A stretch of DNA of 64,000 nt from Streptomyces toyocaensis (lineage in GTDB: Bacteria; Actinomycetota; Actinomycetes; Streptomycetales; Streptomycetaceae): positions 124,001 through 188,000 of the forward strand of contig NZ_JFCB01000008.1 of NCBI RefSeq assembly GCF_000725125.1. The letters are read 5' to 3'. The notes beneath the pieces are model-generated. The model searched no databases and was not told the DNA's origin. It was given only the letters and a program-made list of their open reading frames with translations. Position 1 is the first letter of the stretch; each line of letters opens with the position of its first letter. Position numbers and translations under genes: made by a program. Of this stretch, positions 37,527 to 51,576 are shown piece after piece.

Positions 37527-38942
37527 TCATGACCGCCAGGTCGTCACCCGCGCCCCGGCGTCCGGTGCGCTGCGGCCCTGGGCGGGAAGGAGCCGGGCGG
37601 CGTCGACGTGGTGGAAGTGGACGAGCAGGTCCGAGCTCATCAGCAGCGACGTGTCGGCCTCGGGGACGGGCCACACGGTGCCGATCTCCGTGGTCGGACG
37701 TGACGCGGTCAGCCACTGCCTGGCCGGTTCCCGCACGGTGCGCAGGTCCAGCAGGTAGACCGGGTGGGGCACGGCATCAAGGGTGTACTCGTTGGTGCCC
37801 GGCTCGGGCGGTCCGGTGGTGAAGGTGCCCAGCGGCAGGGGCTCCCGCGTGCTGAGGCCGTCGTACGCGACGAAGGATCCCTCGCCGAAGCTCGTGCGGA
37901 CGCTGAGGTACCCCGCGCCGAACCGGTCGCGCAGGAAGGCGCCCTGCGGCCGGGGGTAGTCGGGACTGTTGCTGACCAGGGCCACGTGGCCGTCGTGCGC
38001 GGCGAGCACGGTCCTGCTGCCCGTGTGCTCGTACCACCAGGTGAGGTTCTCGGCCATCTGCTGGTCACGGTACAGATCCTGCTGCGTCCCTTCGGTGGCG
38101 TTGTCGAACGCGTAGAAGCGGGCGCTCTGCGCGATGACCCGGGCGTGCTGGACGTTCCAGTCGAACTCCTCGCGGTCCCGGCCCGGCGCCTGCGAGCGGA
38201 GCAGCTCGTACGCCTGCCGGGTGCGGCGGGCCATGTCCAGCCGCTCGTCCTGCGGCCGGTTCCTGAACTCGCGCGTGGCGGCCAGTACCTCACCGGTGGG
38301 GCGGTCCCGGTACAGCTCCGCGAACCGCGCGCGCAGCTCGGGGAACCGGCGGTCGACGTACCGCAGGACCCGGTCGTACAGCCTGGGTTCGACCGGGACG
38401 ATGTCGTCACCCACGAACTGCAGAGGACGGCTGCTGCGCGCGTTGTGGGCGCGCATCCACTCGAACAGATGCAGATACTCCTGGTTGTTCCACAGCCGGT
38501 CCTCGCTCTGGAAGACCTCGCGCATGATCCGGCGGATGTCACCCCTGCCGGTCAGCAGCCACTCGTTGATACGCAGGCCGGCGTCCCAGCCGGCCTCCCG
38601 GGCGAGGGAGGTGAAGCCCTTCTCCTCGGCCAGGTACCGGAAGACCCGCTCCTGGAGCGCGAAGAACTGATGGGAGCCGTGCGTGGCCTCTCCCACCCCC
38701 ACGATCACGGCACCGTCCACGGCCCGGCCCAGCGGCCGCAGGTCCCCGAGGGTGTCCATCGGCTCGCCGGGAGCCAGTGCGGACGCCGCCCGGGTCAGCT
38801 CGGCGACGACCGGGTCGGGTGTGCGGCCGCCGGCGCGGGCGGGCGCCGCGGGAAGAACAGCCGTCAGCAGCACTGCCAGCAGGACCGGCAGGACGGGCAG
38901 GGCGGCACGACGGCGGCGTGACAGGTGGGACGCGGAACGCAT
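37527..38942 (-). CDS. Secreted erythromycin esterase family protein
   Basis: 471 aa from ATG 38942. A signal peptide ends near residue 37 (VLPAAPARA). Family landmarks of the EreA/EreB-like esterases (PF05139) follow: VGVGEATHGSHQFF with the catalytic His, AREAGWDAGLRINEWLLTG, then AHDGHVALVSN. Known members hydrolyse the macrolactone of erythromycin, but most homologues in soil bacteria have no known substrate. Secretion makes cytoplasmic self-resistance unlikely. Monocistronic. Confidence 0.85.
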   Translation of the reverse strand: MRSASHLSRRRRAALPVLPVLLAVLLTAVLPAAPARAGGRTPDPVVAELTRAASALAPGEPMDTLGDLRPLGRAVDGAVIVGVGEATHGSHQFFALQERVFRYLAEEKGFTSLAREAGWDAGLRINEWLLTGRGDIRRIMREVFQSEDRLWNNQEYLHLFEWMRAHNARSSRPLQFVGDDIVPVEPRLYDRVLRYVDRRFPELRARFAELYRDRPTGEVLAATREFRNRPQDERLDMARRTRQAYELLRSQAPGRDREEFDWNVQHARVIAQSARFYAFDNATEGTQQDLYRDQQMAENLTWWYEHTGSRTVLAAHDGHVALVSNSPDYPRPQGAFLRDRFGAGYLSVRTSFGEGSFVAYDGLSTREPLPLGTFTTGPPEPGTNEYTLDAVPHPVYLLDLRTVREPARQWLTASRPTTEIGTVWPVPEADTSLLMSSDLLVHFHHVDAARLLPAQGRSAPDAGARVTTWRS

Positions 38943-39058
38943 GGGCTGGTTCTCCTCACGTCAGCCCCCCGGAACAGCATCGTCGGCACGCTGCCGGTCC
39001 GCCCGCACAGCAACCCCACGCTGGGCCGATCGGGGGACGGACGGCGGGCCACGTGGCG

Positions 39059-41284
<2,226 letters not shown>

Positions 41285-41288
<4 letters not shown>

Positions 41289-42187
41289 CCGGCACCCGCA
41301 AGCACACCGCGCTCCCCAAGGCGCAGATCCTCATCGAGGCGCTGCCCTGGCTGACCCGGCACCACGGCAGGACCGTCGTCATCAAGTTCGGCGGCAACGC
41401 CATGGTCGACGAGGACCTGAAGGCCGCGTTCGCCCAGGACGTCGTCTTCCTGCGGCACGCCGGCCTCAGACCGGTCGTCGTGCACGGCGGCGGCCCGCAG
41501 ATCAGCCGGGCGCTCGACCGGCACGGCATCGTCAGCGAGTTCAAGGCCGGCCTGCGCGTCACCACCGAGGACGCCATGGACGTCGTGCGCATGGTGCTCG
41601 CCGGACAGGTGCAGCGGGAACTGGTCGGACTACTCAACCGGCACGGACCCCTCGCCGTCGGCCTCACCGGCGAGGACGCGCACACCCTCACCGCCACCAA
41701 GCACCAGCCCGAGATCGACGGCGAGTTGGTCGACATCGGGCGGGTGGGCGAGATCACCGAGATCGACACGGGCGCGATCGAGGCACTGCTCGCCGACGGC
41801 CGCATCCCGGTCGTCTCGTCGATCGCCCGCAGCCAGGACGACCACCATGTCTACAACGTCAATGCTGATACGGCGGCTGCGGCACTCGCTGCTGCACTGG
41901 GCGCCGAGACCCTCATGGTCCTCACGGACGTCGAGGGACTCTACGAGGACTGGCCGAACAGCGACGAGGTGATCAGCCGCCTCACCGCCTCCCAGCTCGA
42001 GAAGCTCCTGCCGGAACTGTCCTCGGGCATGGTGCCGAAGATGGAGGGCTGCCTGCACGCCGTACGCAACGGCGTGACCACCGCCCGCGTCATCGACGGC
42101 CGGGTCCAGCACTCGATCCTGCTGGAGATCTTCACGGACGAGGGCATCGGCACCATGGTCGTGCCCGACGAACAGGGGGAGTCGTGA
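41285..42187 (+). CDS. argB: Acetylglutamate kinase
   Basis: 300 aa from ATG 41285. The amino acid kinase fold shows [20 protein letters not shown] and [18 protein letters not shown]. It phosphorylates N-acetylglutamate, usually the arginine-inhibited step. Overlaps argD by GTGA. Confidence 0.97.
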
Positions 42188-43392
42188 GCAACGCAGAACT
42201 GACCGCGCGGTGGCAGGGCGCCCTGATGAACAACTACGGCACCCCGCGCCTGCCGCTGGTACGCGGTGACGGCACGAAGGTCTGGGACGCCGAGGGCACG
42301 GAGTACACCGACTTCGTCGGCGGCATCGCCACCAACGCCCTCGGCCACGCCCACCCGGCGGTCGTCGAGGCCGTGAGCCGGCAGATCGGCTCCCTCGGCC
42401 ACATCTCCAACTTCTTCATGGCAGAGCCGACCGTCGCCCTCGCCGAGCGGCTGCTCCAGCTCTTCGGCCGGGCCGGCCGGGTCTTCTTCTGCAACTCCGG
42501 CGCCGAGGCCAACGAGGCCGCGTTCAAGATCGGCCGGCTGACCGGACGGACCCACGTCGTCGCCACCGAGGGCGCCTTCCACGGCCGCACGATGGGCGCC
42601 CTCGCGCTCACCGGCCAGCCCGGCAAGCGCGAGCCGTTCCAGCCGCTGCCCGCCGAGGTCACCCACGTGCCCTTCGGTGACGCCCAGGCGCTGGCCGCCG
42701 CGGTCACCGAGGAGACGGCCCTGGTCGTCCTCGAACCCATCCAGGGCGAGCTCGGCGTGGTCGTCCCGCCCCCCGGCTATCTGAAGGCGGCCCGCGCCAT
42801 CACCGCGGCCAAGGGCGCGCTGCTCGTGCTGGACGAGGTGCAGACCGGCATCGGCCGCACCGGGCACTGGTTCGAGTACCAGGCCCACGAGGGCGTGCTG
42901 CCGGACGTCGTCACCCTGGCCAAGCAACTCGGCGGCGGCCTGCCACTGGGCGCCACCGTCGCCTTCGGCCGCGCCGCCGACCTGCTCGGGCCCGGCCACC
43001 ACGGCACCACCTTCGGCGGCAACCCGGTCGCCTGCGCCGCCGGACTCGCCGTTCTCGACACCATCGAGAGCGAGGGGCTGCTGGAGAACGTCAAGCGGCA
43101 GGGCGAGAGGCTCCGCGACGGAATCGAGGGGTCCGGCCACGCTGTGATCGACCATGTCCGGGGTGCGGGGCTCCTCCTGGGTATCGTGCTCACCGAGCCG
43201 CTCGCGCCCCAGGCGCAACAGGCGGCTCAGGACGCCGGATTCCTCGTGAACGCGCCGGCCCCCGATGTCGTGCGGCTCATGCCGCCGCTGAACCTCGGGG
43301 ACGACGCGGTGGACGCCTTCCTCGGGGCGCTGCCCGGCATCCTGGACCAGGCCGGTACGCCGGCGGGCGGGGAAGGACGAGCCGGAGAATGA
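42184..43392 (+). CDS. argD: Acetylornithine aminotransferase
   Basis: 402 aa from GTG 42184. A class III PLP aminotransferase: [25 protein letters not shown] and the PLP lysine in [14 protein letters not shown]. It converts N-acetylglutamate semialdehyde to N-acetylornithine. argR starts 7 bp downstream. Confidence 0.96.
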   Translation: MSNAELTARWQGALMNNYGTPRLPLVRGDGTKVWDAEGTEYTDFVGGIATNALGHAHPAVVEAVSRQIGSLGHISNFFMAEPTVALAERLLQLFGRAGRVFFCNSGAEANEAAFKIGRLTGRTHVVATEGAFHGRTMGALALTGQPGKREPFQPLPAEVTHVPFGDAQALAAAVTEETALVVLEPIQGELGVVVPPPGYLKAARAITAAKGALLVLDEVQTGIGRTGHWFEYQAHEGVLPDVVTLAKQLGGGLPLGATVAFGRAADLLGPGHHGTTFGGNPVACAAGLAVLDTIESEGLLENVKRQGERLRDGIEGSGHAVIDHVRGAGLLLGIVLTEPLAPQAQQAAQDAGFLVNAPAPDVVRLMPPLNLGDDAVDAFLGALPGILDQAGTPAGGEGRAGE

Positions 43393-43399
43393 GACGACG

Positions 43400-43942
43400 A
43401 TGAGCCAGGAGCAGCAGGACCAGGGTCAGCAGGCCGGACCTGCCGTGCCGCAGACGCGCACCGCACGCCACCGCCGGATCGTGGACATCCTCAACCGGCA
43501 GCCGGTGCGGTCGCAGAGCCAGTTGGCGAAGCTGCTCGCCGACGACGGGCTGAGCGTCACCCAGGCGACGCTCTCCCGCGACCTGGACGAGCTGAACGCG
43601 GTGAAGATCCGCAACAACGAGGGCGACCTGATCTACGCGGTGCCGAGCGAGGGGGGTTTCCGTACCCCGCGGGCACCGCTGGGGGAGTCCGCCAAGGAGG
43701 AGCGGATGCGGCGGCTCTCGCAGGAGCTGCTGATCTCCGCGGAGGCCTCCGCGAACCTGGTGGTGCTGCGTACCCCGCCGGGCGCCGCGCAGTTCCTGGC
43801 CTCGGCGATCGACCAGGCGGAACTGCAGGACATCCTCGGCACGATCGCCGGCGACGACACGCTGCTGCTGATCAGCAGGGAGCCGACGGGTGGCCAGGCC
43901 CTGGCGGACCATTTGCTCCGGTTGGCCCAGAACGGCCACTGA
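43400..43942 (+). CDS. argR: Arginine repressor
   Basis: 180 aa from ATG 43400. Winged helix at about 18-85 ([29 protein letters not shown]) and a C-terminal hexamerisation/arginine-binding domain with [12 protein letters not shown]. It binds ARG boxes such as those at argC and argG. Last gene of argCJBDR. Confidence 0.96.
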   Translation: MSQEQQDQGQQAGPAVPQTRTARHRRIVDILNRQPVRSQSQLAKLLADDGLSVTQATLSRDLDELNAVKIRNNEGDLIYAVPSEGGFRTPRAPLGESAKEERMRRLSQELLISAEASANLVVLRTPPGAAQFLASAIDQAELQDILGTIAGDDTLLLISREPTGGQALADHLLRLAQNGH

Positions 43943-43971
43943 GCCGCGGGGCGGCGGGGACATGCTGGTGC

Positions 43972-44027
43972 GGCGACCGCGGGCCGTCGGTGGCCGCTCA
44001 TGCAGTTCCCCGCGCCCCTGGGGGGCG
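43972..44027 (+). repeat. Intergenic repeat element, copy B
   Basis: GCAGTTCCCCGCGCCCCTGG with flanking sequence matches copies A, C and D. It follows argR; a second G/C hairpin (GCTGGGGGCACC, 44058-44095) lies beside it. No other feature is seen in 43943-44153. Confidence 0.6.
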
Positions 44028-44153
44028 ACCCCAGCCGCGGGCAGTCGTGGAGCCGCGGGCGCTGGGGGCACCCCCTCTGGGGGAGGCACCCGCCGGCGCG
44101 GTGAGTGTGACGCCCGTACCTCAGCCGCGGCGCCGGTCACCCCGGAGCGCCGG

Positions 44154-44954
44154 TCACCCCAGCCGGCCCGCCAGCCCACCCGTGCACCGCACCTCGTCGC
44201 CCGCCGTGATCAGCAGCGCCTCGGCGTCCGGAAGCGACTCCAGCCAGGCGAGCGCCTGCCGGGAGCCCATCGCGAACGCCGCCGTCGCCCAGCAGTCCGC
44301 CCACGTCAGCCGCGGCGCGACCACCGTCACGGCGACCAGGTCGGTCACCGCCGACCGCCCCGTACGGGGATCGACGATGTGGTCCCCCCGCTCCGCGGTA
44401 CCGGACGTCGCCACGGCCAGTTCGTCCGCACCGGCCGCGGAGACCACGGCGGCGAGCCCGCCCGGTCGCAGCGGATCCGACACCCCGACCCGCCACGGCC
44501 GCCCCGCCCCCGGCGCGCCCAGCACCTGCACGTCGCCGCCCCCGTTGACGCTCACCCCCGTCGCCCCGGCCGCCGCGAGCCGCCGTGCGGCCCGCTCGGT
44601 GGCCCAGCCCTTGACGATCCCGGTCGGGTCGAGACGCCCCTGGTAGCACGTGCTGAACCAGCCGTCGCTCACCCGCTCCGCCTCCGCCGCCAGCTGCAGC
44701 ACCTCGGCGACCTCGGCATCGCACTCCCCGACGCCCAGCTCACCGCGCGCCAGCCGCGAGATCTGGCTGTCGTCGCGGTAGGTGCTGAACACCTCGTCGA
44801 CCCGGCGCAGCCCGGCGACGGCCTCGTCCAGCGCCGCGCGCACCGCGTCGGGTTCCCCGCCGCGGACGTCCAGGGAGAAGACGGTCCCCATCGTCTCCTC
44901 CGTACGACGCACCGCGGCGGGAGCCTCCGCCGGCTCGGCCACCGCGTCAGCCAC
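44154..44954 (-). CDS. apbE: FAD:protein FMN transferase
   Basis: 266 aa from GTG 44954, inside the last codons of the FMN-binding gene (GTGGCTGA, 8-bp overlap). MGTVFSLDV, LDPTGIVKGWATERAA, VNGGGDVQVLG and AERGDHIVDPRTG are ApbE signatures. The enzyme moves FMN from FAD onto a Thr of a partner protein in the envelope; the adjacent double FMN-binding protein is the clear target. No lipobox is seen in this version. Confidence 0.9.
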   Translation of the reverse strand: MADAVAEPAEAPAAVRRTEETMGTVFSLDVRGGEPDAVRAALDEAVAGLRRVDEVFSTYRDDSQISRLARGELGVGECDAEVAEVLQLAAEAERVSDGWFSTCYQGRLDPTGIVKGWATERAARRLAAAGATGVSVNGGGDVQVLGAPGAGRPWRVGVSDPLRPGGLAAVVSAAGADELAVATSGTAERGDHIVDPRTGRSAVTDLVAVTVVAPRLTWADCWATAAFAMGSRQALAWLESLPDAEALLITAGDEVRCTGGLAGRLG

Positions 44955-45723
44955 CGGCCTTGTCCAGCGCCGACTGGAGCGACTGCTTGTACCCCGCACT
45001 CGTGTACGTGGCCCCGGACACCGCGTCGATCTCCGCGCCGCCGGCCGCGACCGCAGCCTGGTTGAGCCGGGGTACTGCGCTGGAGGTGATCTGGTCGCTC
45101 TGCCCGCCCTTGGGCGTCTGGACGGCCTCGGCCCTGGTGATCCTCCCGCCGCTCACGGTGATCCGGACCTGCACCGGCCCGTACTGCGTCTGTGCCGCGT
45201 CCCCGGTGACGGTCCGGGCCCGCTCGCTCCCGGCGTTCCCGCCGCTCCCCGAACCGGAGGACTCCGGGGCCCCGGCGGCCCGCGCCTTGTCCAGCGCCGA
45301 CTGGAGCGACTTCTCGTACCCGGCGCTGGTGTACGTCGCCCCGGACACCGCGTCGATCTCTCCGCCCTGCGCCGCGACCGCCGCCTGGTTGAGCCGGGGC
45401 ACGGCGGTGGAGGTGATCTGGTCGCTCTGCCCGCCCTTGGGCGCCTGGACGGCCTCCGCCCTGGTGATCCTCCCGCCGCTCACCGTCAGCCGCACCTGCA
45501 CCGCGCCGTACTGGGTGCTCGCGGCGTCCCCGGTGACCGTGCCGTCACCGATGGGCCGGGAACCGCCCTGCGGGGACTGGGCCGCCGCGGGCGGGGCCGC
45601 GCCGCCCGCCGCCGCGGCCGAGCCGGGATCGGACGCCGGCTTGAGCGACAGCAGCAGCACGATCCCGGACACGGTGGCGGCGGTCGCGAGTACGGCACGC
45701 CGGACGGGGTGACTCTTCCTCAT
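44947..45723 (-). CDS. Secreted protein with two tandem FMN-binding domains
   Basis: 258 aa from ATG 45723. A membrane anchor or signal segment at about 9-27 is followed by an Ala/Pro/Gly linker and two FMN_bind domains (about 62-147 and 170-256). Each ends in DAVSGAT-Y-T-S; the flavinylated residues are predicted to be Thr130 and Thr239. The two domains are nearly identical in DNA. With ApbE and a ferric-reductase-like protein in the same operon it should carry electrons across the outer face of the membrane. Confidence 0.88.
   Translation of the reverse strand: MRKSHPVRRAVLATAATVSGIVLLLSLKPASDPGSAAAAGGAAPPAAAQSPQGGSRPIGDGTVTGDAASTQYGAVQVRLTVSGGRITRAEAVQAPKGGQSDQITSTAVPRLNQAAVAAQGGEIDAVSGATYTSAGYEKSLQSALDKARAAGAPESSGSGSGGNAGSERARTVTGDAAQTQYGPVQVRITVSGGRITRAEAVQTPKGGQSDQITSSAVPRLNQAAVAAGGAEIDAVSGATYTSAGYKQSLQSALDKAGG
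44962..45540. repeat. Intragenic ~250-bp direct repeat encoding duplicated FMN domains
   Basis: Positions 44962-45213 and 45289-45540 align throughout at an offset of 327 bp (109 codons), with long identical blocks. This indicates a recent duplication or ongoing gene conversion. Confidence 0.8.
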
Positions 45724-45774
45724 CGTTCTTCAAGCTCCTGATGGTGTGGATGGCCCGGGTGGATGACCCGTCGC

Positions 45775-47157
45775 TCACATCTCGAACGACTCGTGATGGA
45801 TGCGGCGGGCGGGGACCCCGGCGCCGCGCAGCGCGTCGTACACCGACTGGGCGAAGCCGGGCGGCCCGCACATGAAGACGTCGTGGCGGTCGACGTCCGG
45901 GATCTTCCGTTGCAGGCTCTCCGCCGAGATGTCGGGACGTTCCCCGTCGGGGCTGTTCACCGCGTACATCAGCCGCGCGCCGCGCTCGTCGGCGATCTTG
46001 GCCAGTTCGCTCCACAGCGCCAGGTCCTGTGTGCTGTTCGCCCGGTAGAGCAGCGTGATGTCACCGGCCGCGCCGGGCAGCGTCTCGAACAGGGCCCGCA
46101 TGGGGGTGATGCCCACCCCGCCCGCGACCAGCAGCACCTTGCCGCGGCTGCGGCGCTGCGCGGTCAGGGCACCGTACGGGCCCTCCGCCCACACCCGCGT
46201 GCCGGGCTCCAGCTCGCGCAGCCGCGAGCTGTGGTCGCCGATCGCCTTGACGGTGATCCGCAGCATGTCGGGACGGGGCGCCGCCGACAGCGAGTACGGG
46301 TGGGAGCTGAACCGCATCCCGGGGGCCAGGAACCGCCAGCGGAGGAACTGCCCCGCCTCCGCGCCCATCCGGTGCAGCCTGCGGCCGCTGATCAGCACCG
46401 ACACGATGCCCGGCGTCTCCTCGACGACCGCCGCGACCCGCATCCGGTGCCGCAGGTTGAGCCGCACGGGGGTGATGATCCGGTACCACAGCACCAGGGC
46501 GGTCACGACGCCGTAGAGCCCGTACCAGACGGTCTTCGCGGCCGGTTCGACGGCGAACTCGTTGCCGGTGGTGATCTGGTGCCAGAACGTCAGGAAGACC
46601 GACGCGTACGTCAGCAGGTGCACGTGGTACCAGCCGTCGTACGGCAGCCGGCGCCGGACCGGGCCGATGGAGAGGAAAGCGATCACGAACAGCAGTCCGG
46701 TGCCGATGGCGGCCTTGCCCATGTCCGGCAGCGTGGTGACGGAGGTGACGGTCTGCTGCACGATGTCGCCGAGGCTCTTGCCCGCCTGGCGGGCGTAGCC
46801 CCACATGATGAGGAAGACGTGCGCGACGACCAGGCTGACGGTGTAGCGGCCGCTCATCGCGTGCCAGCGGGCGACCCGGTCCGAACCCACCCGCCGCTCC
46901 AGCGCGGGCACCCGCGCCATCTGGAGGACGACCAAGGCCATCAGGTAGCCGGCGAGCAGCCCGGTGATCCGGCCCGCGGCGACGATCTTCCCGGTGGTGT
47001 CCGCGATGGACGGTGTGTTCGTCCACCACAGCCACAGCACGGCCACCGCGCCCGCGCCCACGGCGAGCAGCAGGGGAACGGCGGGGGAGCGGCGCGGACG
47101 GATGCGGCGCATCGTCTGGCGGCGGGCGGCACGGCCGCCGGCGAGCGTGGTGGTCAC
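45775..47157 (-). CDS. Ferric reductase-like transmembrane flavocytochrome
   Basis: 460 aa from GTG 47157 with GGAGGA upstream. About six membrane helices (residues 25-215) carry histidines in RWHAMSGRY, VVAHVFLIMW and WYHVHLLTYA/FWHQITTG, suited to bind two hemes. A cytoplasmic FAD domain (HPYSLSAAP) and NAD(P)H domain (GGVGITPMRALFE, FMCGPPGFA) follow. It would pass electrons from NAD(P)H across the membrane to the FMN protein encoded 51 bp downstream. Confidence 0.9.
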   Translation of the reverse strand: MTTTLAGGRAARRQTMRRIRPRRSPAVPLLLAVGAGAVAVLWLWWTNTPSIADTTGKIVAAGRITGLLAGYLMALVVLQMARVPALERRVGSDRVARWHAMSGRYTVSLVVAHVFLIMWGYARQAGKSLGDIVQQTVTSVTTLPDMGKAAIGTGLLFVIAFLSIGPVRRRLPYDGWYHVHLLTYASVFLTFWHQITTGNEFAVEPAAKTVWYGLYGVVTALVLWYRIITPVRLNLRHRMRVAAVVEETPGIVSVLISGRRLHRMGAEAGQFLRWRFLAPGMRFSSHPYSLSAAPRPDMLRITVKAIGDHSSRLRELEPGTRVWAEGPYGALTAQRRSRGKVLLVAGGVGITPMRALFETLPGAAGDITLLYRANSTQDLALWSELAKIADERGARLMYAVNSPDGERPDISAESLQRKIPDVDRHDVFMCGPPGFAQSVYDALRGAGVPARRIHHESFEM

Positions 47158-47268
47158 GGTTCCTCCGTGGGGACTTGGCCCTTGGCCCACAGATACGTGC
47201 CGTCACGCTGGAGCGTTCAGAGGAGTTCCCGGTTCGGGGCCATCCGATCGCCGTGCCCGTGCCCCGGC

Positions 47269-47856
<588 letters not shown>

Positions 47857-47937
47857 GTCCAACGATTATGGGAGCAGTTCGTTCGTTTGTCTAAGGAATT
47901 ACGGAGGATCTCGGAAGGCCCGCATCCCACGGGAAGA

Positions 47938-47977
47938 CCGTGGCCGCCCCGGCCGGCGCTGAACGGGGCGGCCACGG
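47938..47977 (-). terminator. Terminator of the secreted hypothetical gene
   Basis: Perfect 13-bp arms (47938-47950 and 47965-47977) with a 14-nt loop directly after the gene ending at 47989. Confidence 0.8.
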
Positions 47978-47988
47978 CGCCTGTCACC

Positions 47989-48438
47989 TCACTCGGTGAG
48001 TGTGCAGGCGGCCAGGGAGTCGAGCCCCGAGGGGCGTTCGGCGGTGCGGCCGATGGCGGTGGCGATGCGGTCGAGGGCGGCGACGCGCTTGCCCTCGAGG
48101 GGGCCGAGGACGGCGTTCTGGACGAAGTGGGGTCCGCCTTGTCCGACGGTGTCGACGAGTCGCTTGTTGGCCTCGGCGATCTGCTGGTCGAGGTCGCCGA
48201 GGTTGCGGTCGACCCCGGCCCGTGCGGAGGCGGGGGCGGCGGGCGGTTCGGGAGCCACGGCGGGGCAGGAGATCGTGCCCGGCCCCGCGAGCGTCCGGGC
48301 GTCCGCCTCGCCGCCGTCTCCGGAGGACTCACCGGCGAGGGCGGTGCCGGCGATCACCACACCGGTCAGCGCCGGCGCGGCGGCACCGCCGGCGAAGCCG
48401 ACGCGGCGCTTGTTGTACGTCGGAAGAGCCCTGGACAT
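47989..48438 (-). CDS. Small secreted hypothetical protein
   Basis: 149 aa from ATG 48438. A signal peptide with hydrophobic core (GVVIAGTALA) ends near residue 36. The mature part is a helical region (VDRNLGDLDQQIAEANKRLVDTV, then GKRVAALDRIATAIGRTA) with a cysteine near each end (ISCPAVA and AACTLTE) that could be disulfide bonded. No family recognised. Followed by a strong terminator and divergent from argG. Confidence 0.72.
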   Translation of the reverse strand: MSRALPTYNKRRVGFAGGAAAPALTGVVIAGTALAGESSGDGGEADARTLAGPGTISCPAVAPEPPAAPASARAGVDRNLGDLDQQIAEANKRLVDTVGQGGPHFVQNAVLGPLEGKRVAALDRIATAIGRTAERPSGLDSLAACTLTE

Positions 48439-48588
48439 GCGGATGCCTCACTCGGGTCGGGGGTGTCTCGGTGGAACGACGCGGCGCCTGCGTCCGGTGA
48501 GGGATACGGGAAAGCGATTTCACCCGTTCACCCGTCCACCGGTTCCGGCCGCACCCCGGCCGGAACCCCCGGCCTCCGTGGAGGCGAA

Positions 48589-48638
48589 TTGACGAATCAT
48601 GCGGACTACTGCATACTCATGCATATCAGCGAATGCAC
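48589..48638 (+). promoter_or_regulatory. argG promoter with ARG boxes
   Basis: TTGACG (48589-48594) and CATACT (48612-48617) are spaced 17 bp. TGCAT-ACTC-ATGCA (48610-48623) is a clean ARG-box palindrome over the -10, with another ATGCA at 48633-48637. ArgR repression is expected. Confidence 0.75.
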
Positions 48639-48653
48639 TGTGAGGAGAAACCC

Positions 48654-49847
48654 GTGACCGAGCGCGTCGTACTCGCCTACTCAGGCGGTCTGGACACCTC
48701 CGTCGCCATCGGCTGGATCGCCGAGGAGACGGGCGCCGAGGTCATCGCCGTTGCGGTCGACGTCGGCCAGGGCGGCGAGGACCTGGACGTCATCCGCAAG
48801 CGCGCCCTCGCGTGCGGCGCCGTCGAGGCCGAGGTCGCGGACGCCAGGGACGAGTTCGCCGACGAGTACTGCCTCCCGGCGATCAGGGCCAACGCCCTCT
48901 ACATGGACCGCTACCCGCTGGTCTCCGCGCTGTCCCGGCCGACGATCGTCAAGCACCTGGTCGCCGCCGCGCAGAAGCACGGCGCCACCACCGTCGCCCA
49001 CGGCTGCACCGGCAAGGGCAACGACCAGGTCCGCTTCGAGGCCGGCATCGTCGCCCTCGCCCCCGACCTCAAGTGCATCGCCCCGGTCCGCGACTACGCC
49101 ATGACCCGCGACAAGGCCATCGCCTTCTGCGAGGCCAAGGGCCTGCCGATCGCGACGACCAAGAAGTCCCCGTACTCCATCGACCAGAACGTCTTCGGCC
49201 GGGCCGTCGAGACCGGCTTCCTCGAGGACATCTGGAACGCGCCGATCGAGGACGTCTACGAGTACACGCAGAACCCGGCCGTGGCGCGCGAGCCCGACGA
49301 GGTCGTCATCACCTTCAAGCAGGGGGTGCCGGTCGCCATCGACGGCAGGCCCGTCACCGTCCTCCAGGCCATCCAGCAGCTCAACGAGCGCGCGGGCGCC
49401 CAGGGCGTCGGCCGGATCGACATGGTCGAGGACCGCCTCGTCGGCATCAAGTCCCGCGAGGTGTACGAGGCGCCCGGCGCCATCGCCCTGATCACGGCCC
49501 ACCAGGAGCTGGAGAACGTCACCGTCGAGCGTGAACTCGCCCGCTACAAGCGGCAGGTCGAGCAGCGCTGGGGCGAGCTGGTCTACGACGGCCAGTGGTT
49601 CTCCCCGCTCAAGCGCGCCCTGGACGGCTTCATCACCGAGGCCAACCAGCACGTCAACGGCGACATCCGGATGACCCTGCACGGCGGCCGCGCCGTCGTC
49701 ACCGGCCGGCGCTCCGAGTCGTCGCTGTACGACTTCAACCTGGCCACCTACGACACGGGCGACACGTTCGACCAGGCCGCGGCCAAGGGCTTCATCGACA
49801 TCTACAGCCTGTCGTCGAAGATCGCCGCGAAGCGGGACCTGGCCTAG
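48654..49847 (+). CDS. argG: Argininosuccinate synthase
   Basis: 397 aa from GTG 48654 with GAGGAG upstream; an upstream ATG at 48633 lies inside the operator. [13 protein letters not shown] is the ATP pyrophosphatase loop, and [13 protein letters not shown] is typical. It joins citrulline and aspartate using ATP. argH follows after 103 bp. Confidence 0.97.
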   Translation: MTERVVLAYSGGLDTSVAIGWIAEETGAEVIAVAVDVGQGGEDLDVIRKRALACGAVEAEVADARDEFADEYCLPAIRANALYMDRYPLVSALSRPTIVKHLVAAAQKHGATTVAHGCTGKGNDQVRFEAGIVALAPDLKCIAPVRDYAMTRDKAIAFCEAKGLPIATTKKSPYSIDQNVFGRAVETGFLEDIWNAPIEDVYEYTQNPAVAREPDEVVITFKQGVPVAIDGRPVTVLQAIQQLNERAGAQGVGRIDMVEDRLVGIKSREVYEAPGAIALITAHQELENVTVERELARYKRQVEQRWGELVYDGQWFSPLKRALDGFITEANQHVNGDIRMTLHGGRAVVTGRRSESSLYDFNLATYDTGDTFDQAAAKGFIDIYSLSSKIAAKRDLA

Positions 49848-49881
49848 GCCGCACCGCCCGACGACCCCTCACACGCACTAG

Positions 49882-51381
<1,500 letters not shown>

Positions 51382-51387
51382 GGCAAC

Positions 51388-51460
51388 GCCCCCAGGGGCG
51401 CGGGGCCGTATCGATGTGCGGGCTCCGCCGCGTGGGGGCGAGCAACCACAGCGCACCCGC
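51388..51460 (-). repeat. Intergenic repeat element, copy C
   Basis: In reverse it reads GCGCTGTGGTTGCTCGCCCC and later CCCCGCGCCCCTGGGGGCG, matching the repeat family. The 195-bp gap 51382-51576 contains little else. Confidence 0.55.
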
Positions 51461-51576
51461 ACTCGCCGCTGCGCGGCAAGATCCGAACCCGAAGGCGCCC
51501 CGGTTCCCCGAGCGGAGCGGCGTCGCGGGTTACGTTGGTCGGAACGCCGCACCGGAACCGACCGACGGAGCCCGCG

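Noticed and set aside
37527..38942. Call as erythromycin resistance determinant
   Set aside because: Family membership alone does not give macrolide activity, and the protein is predicted to be secreted.
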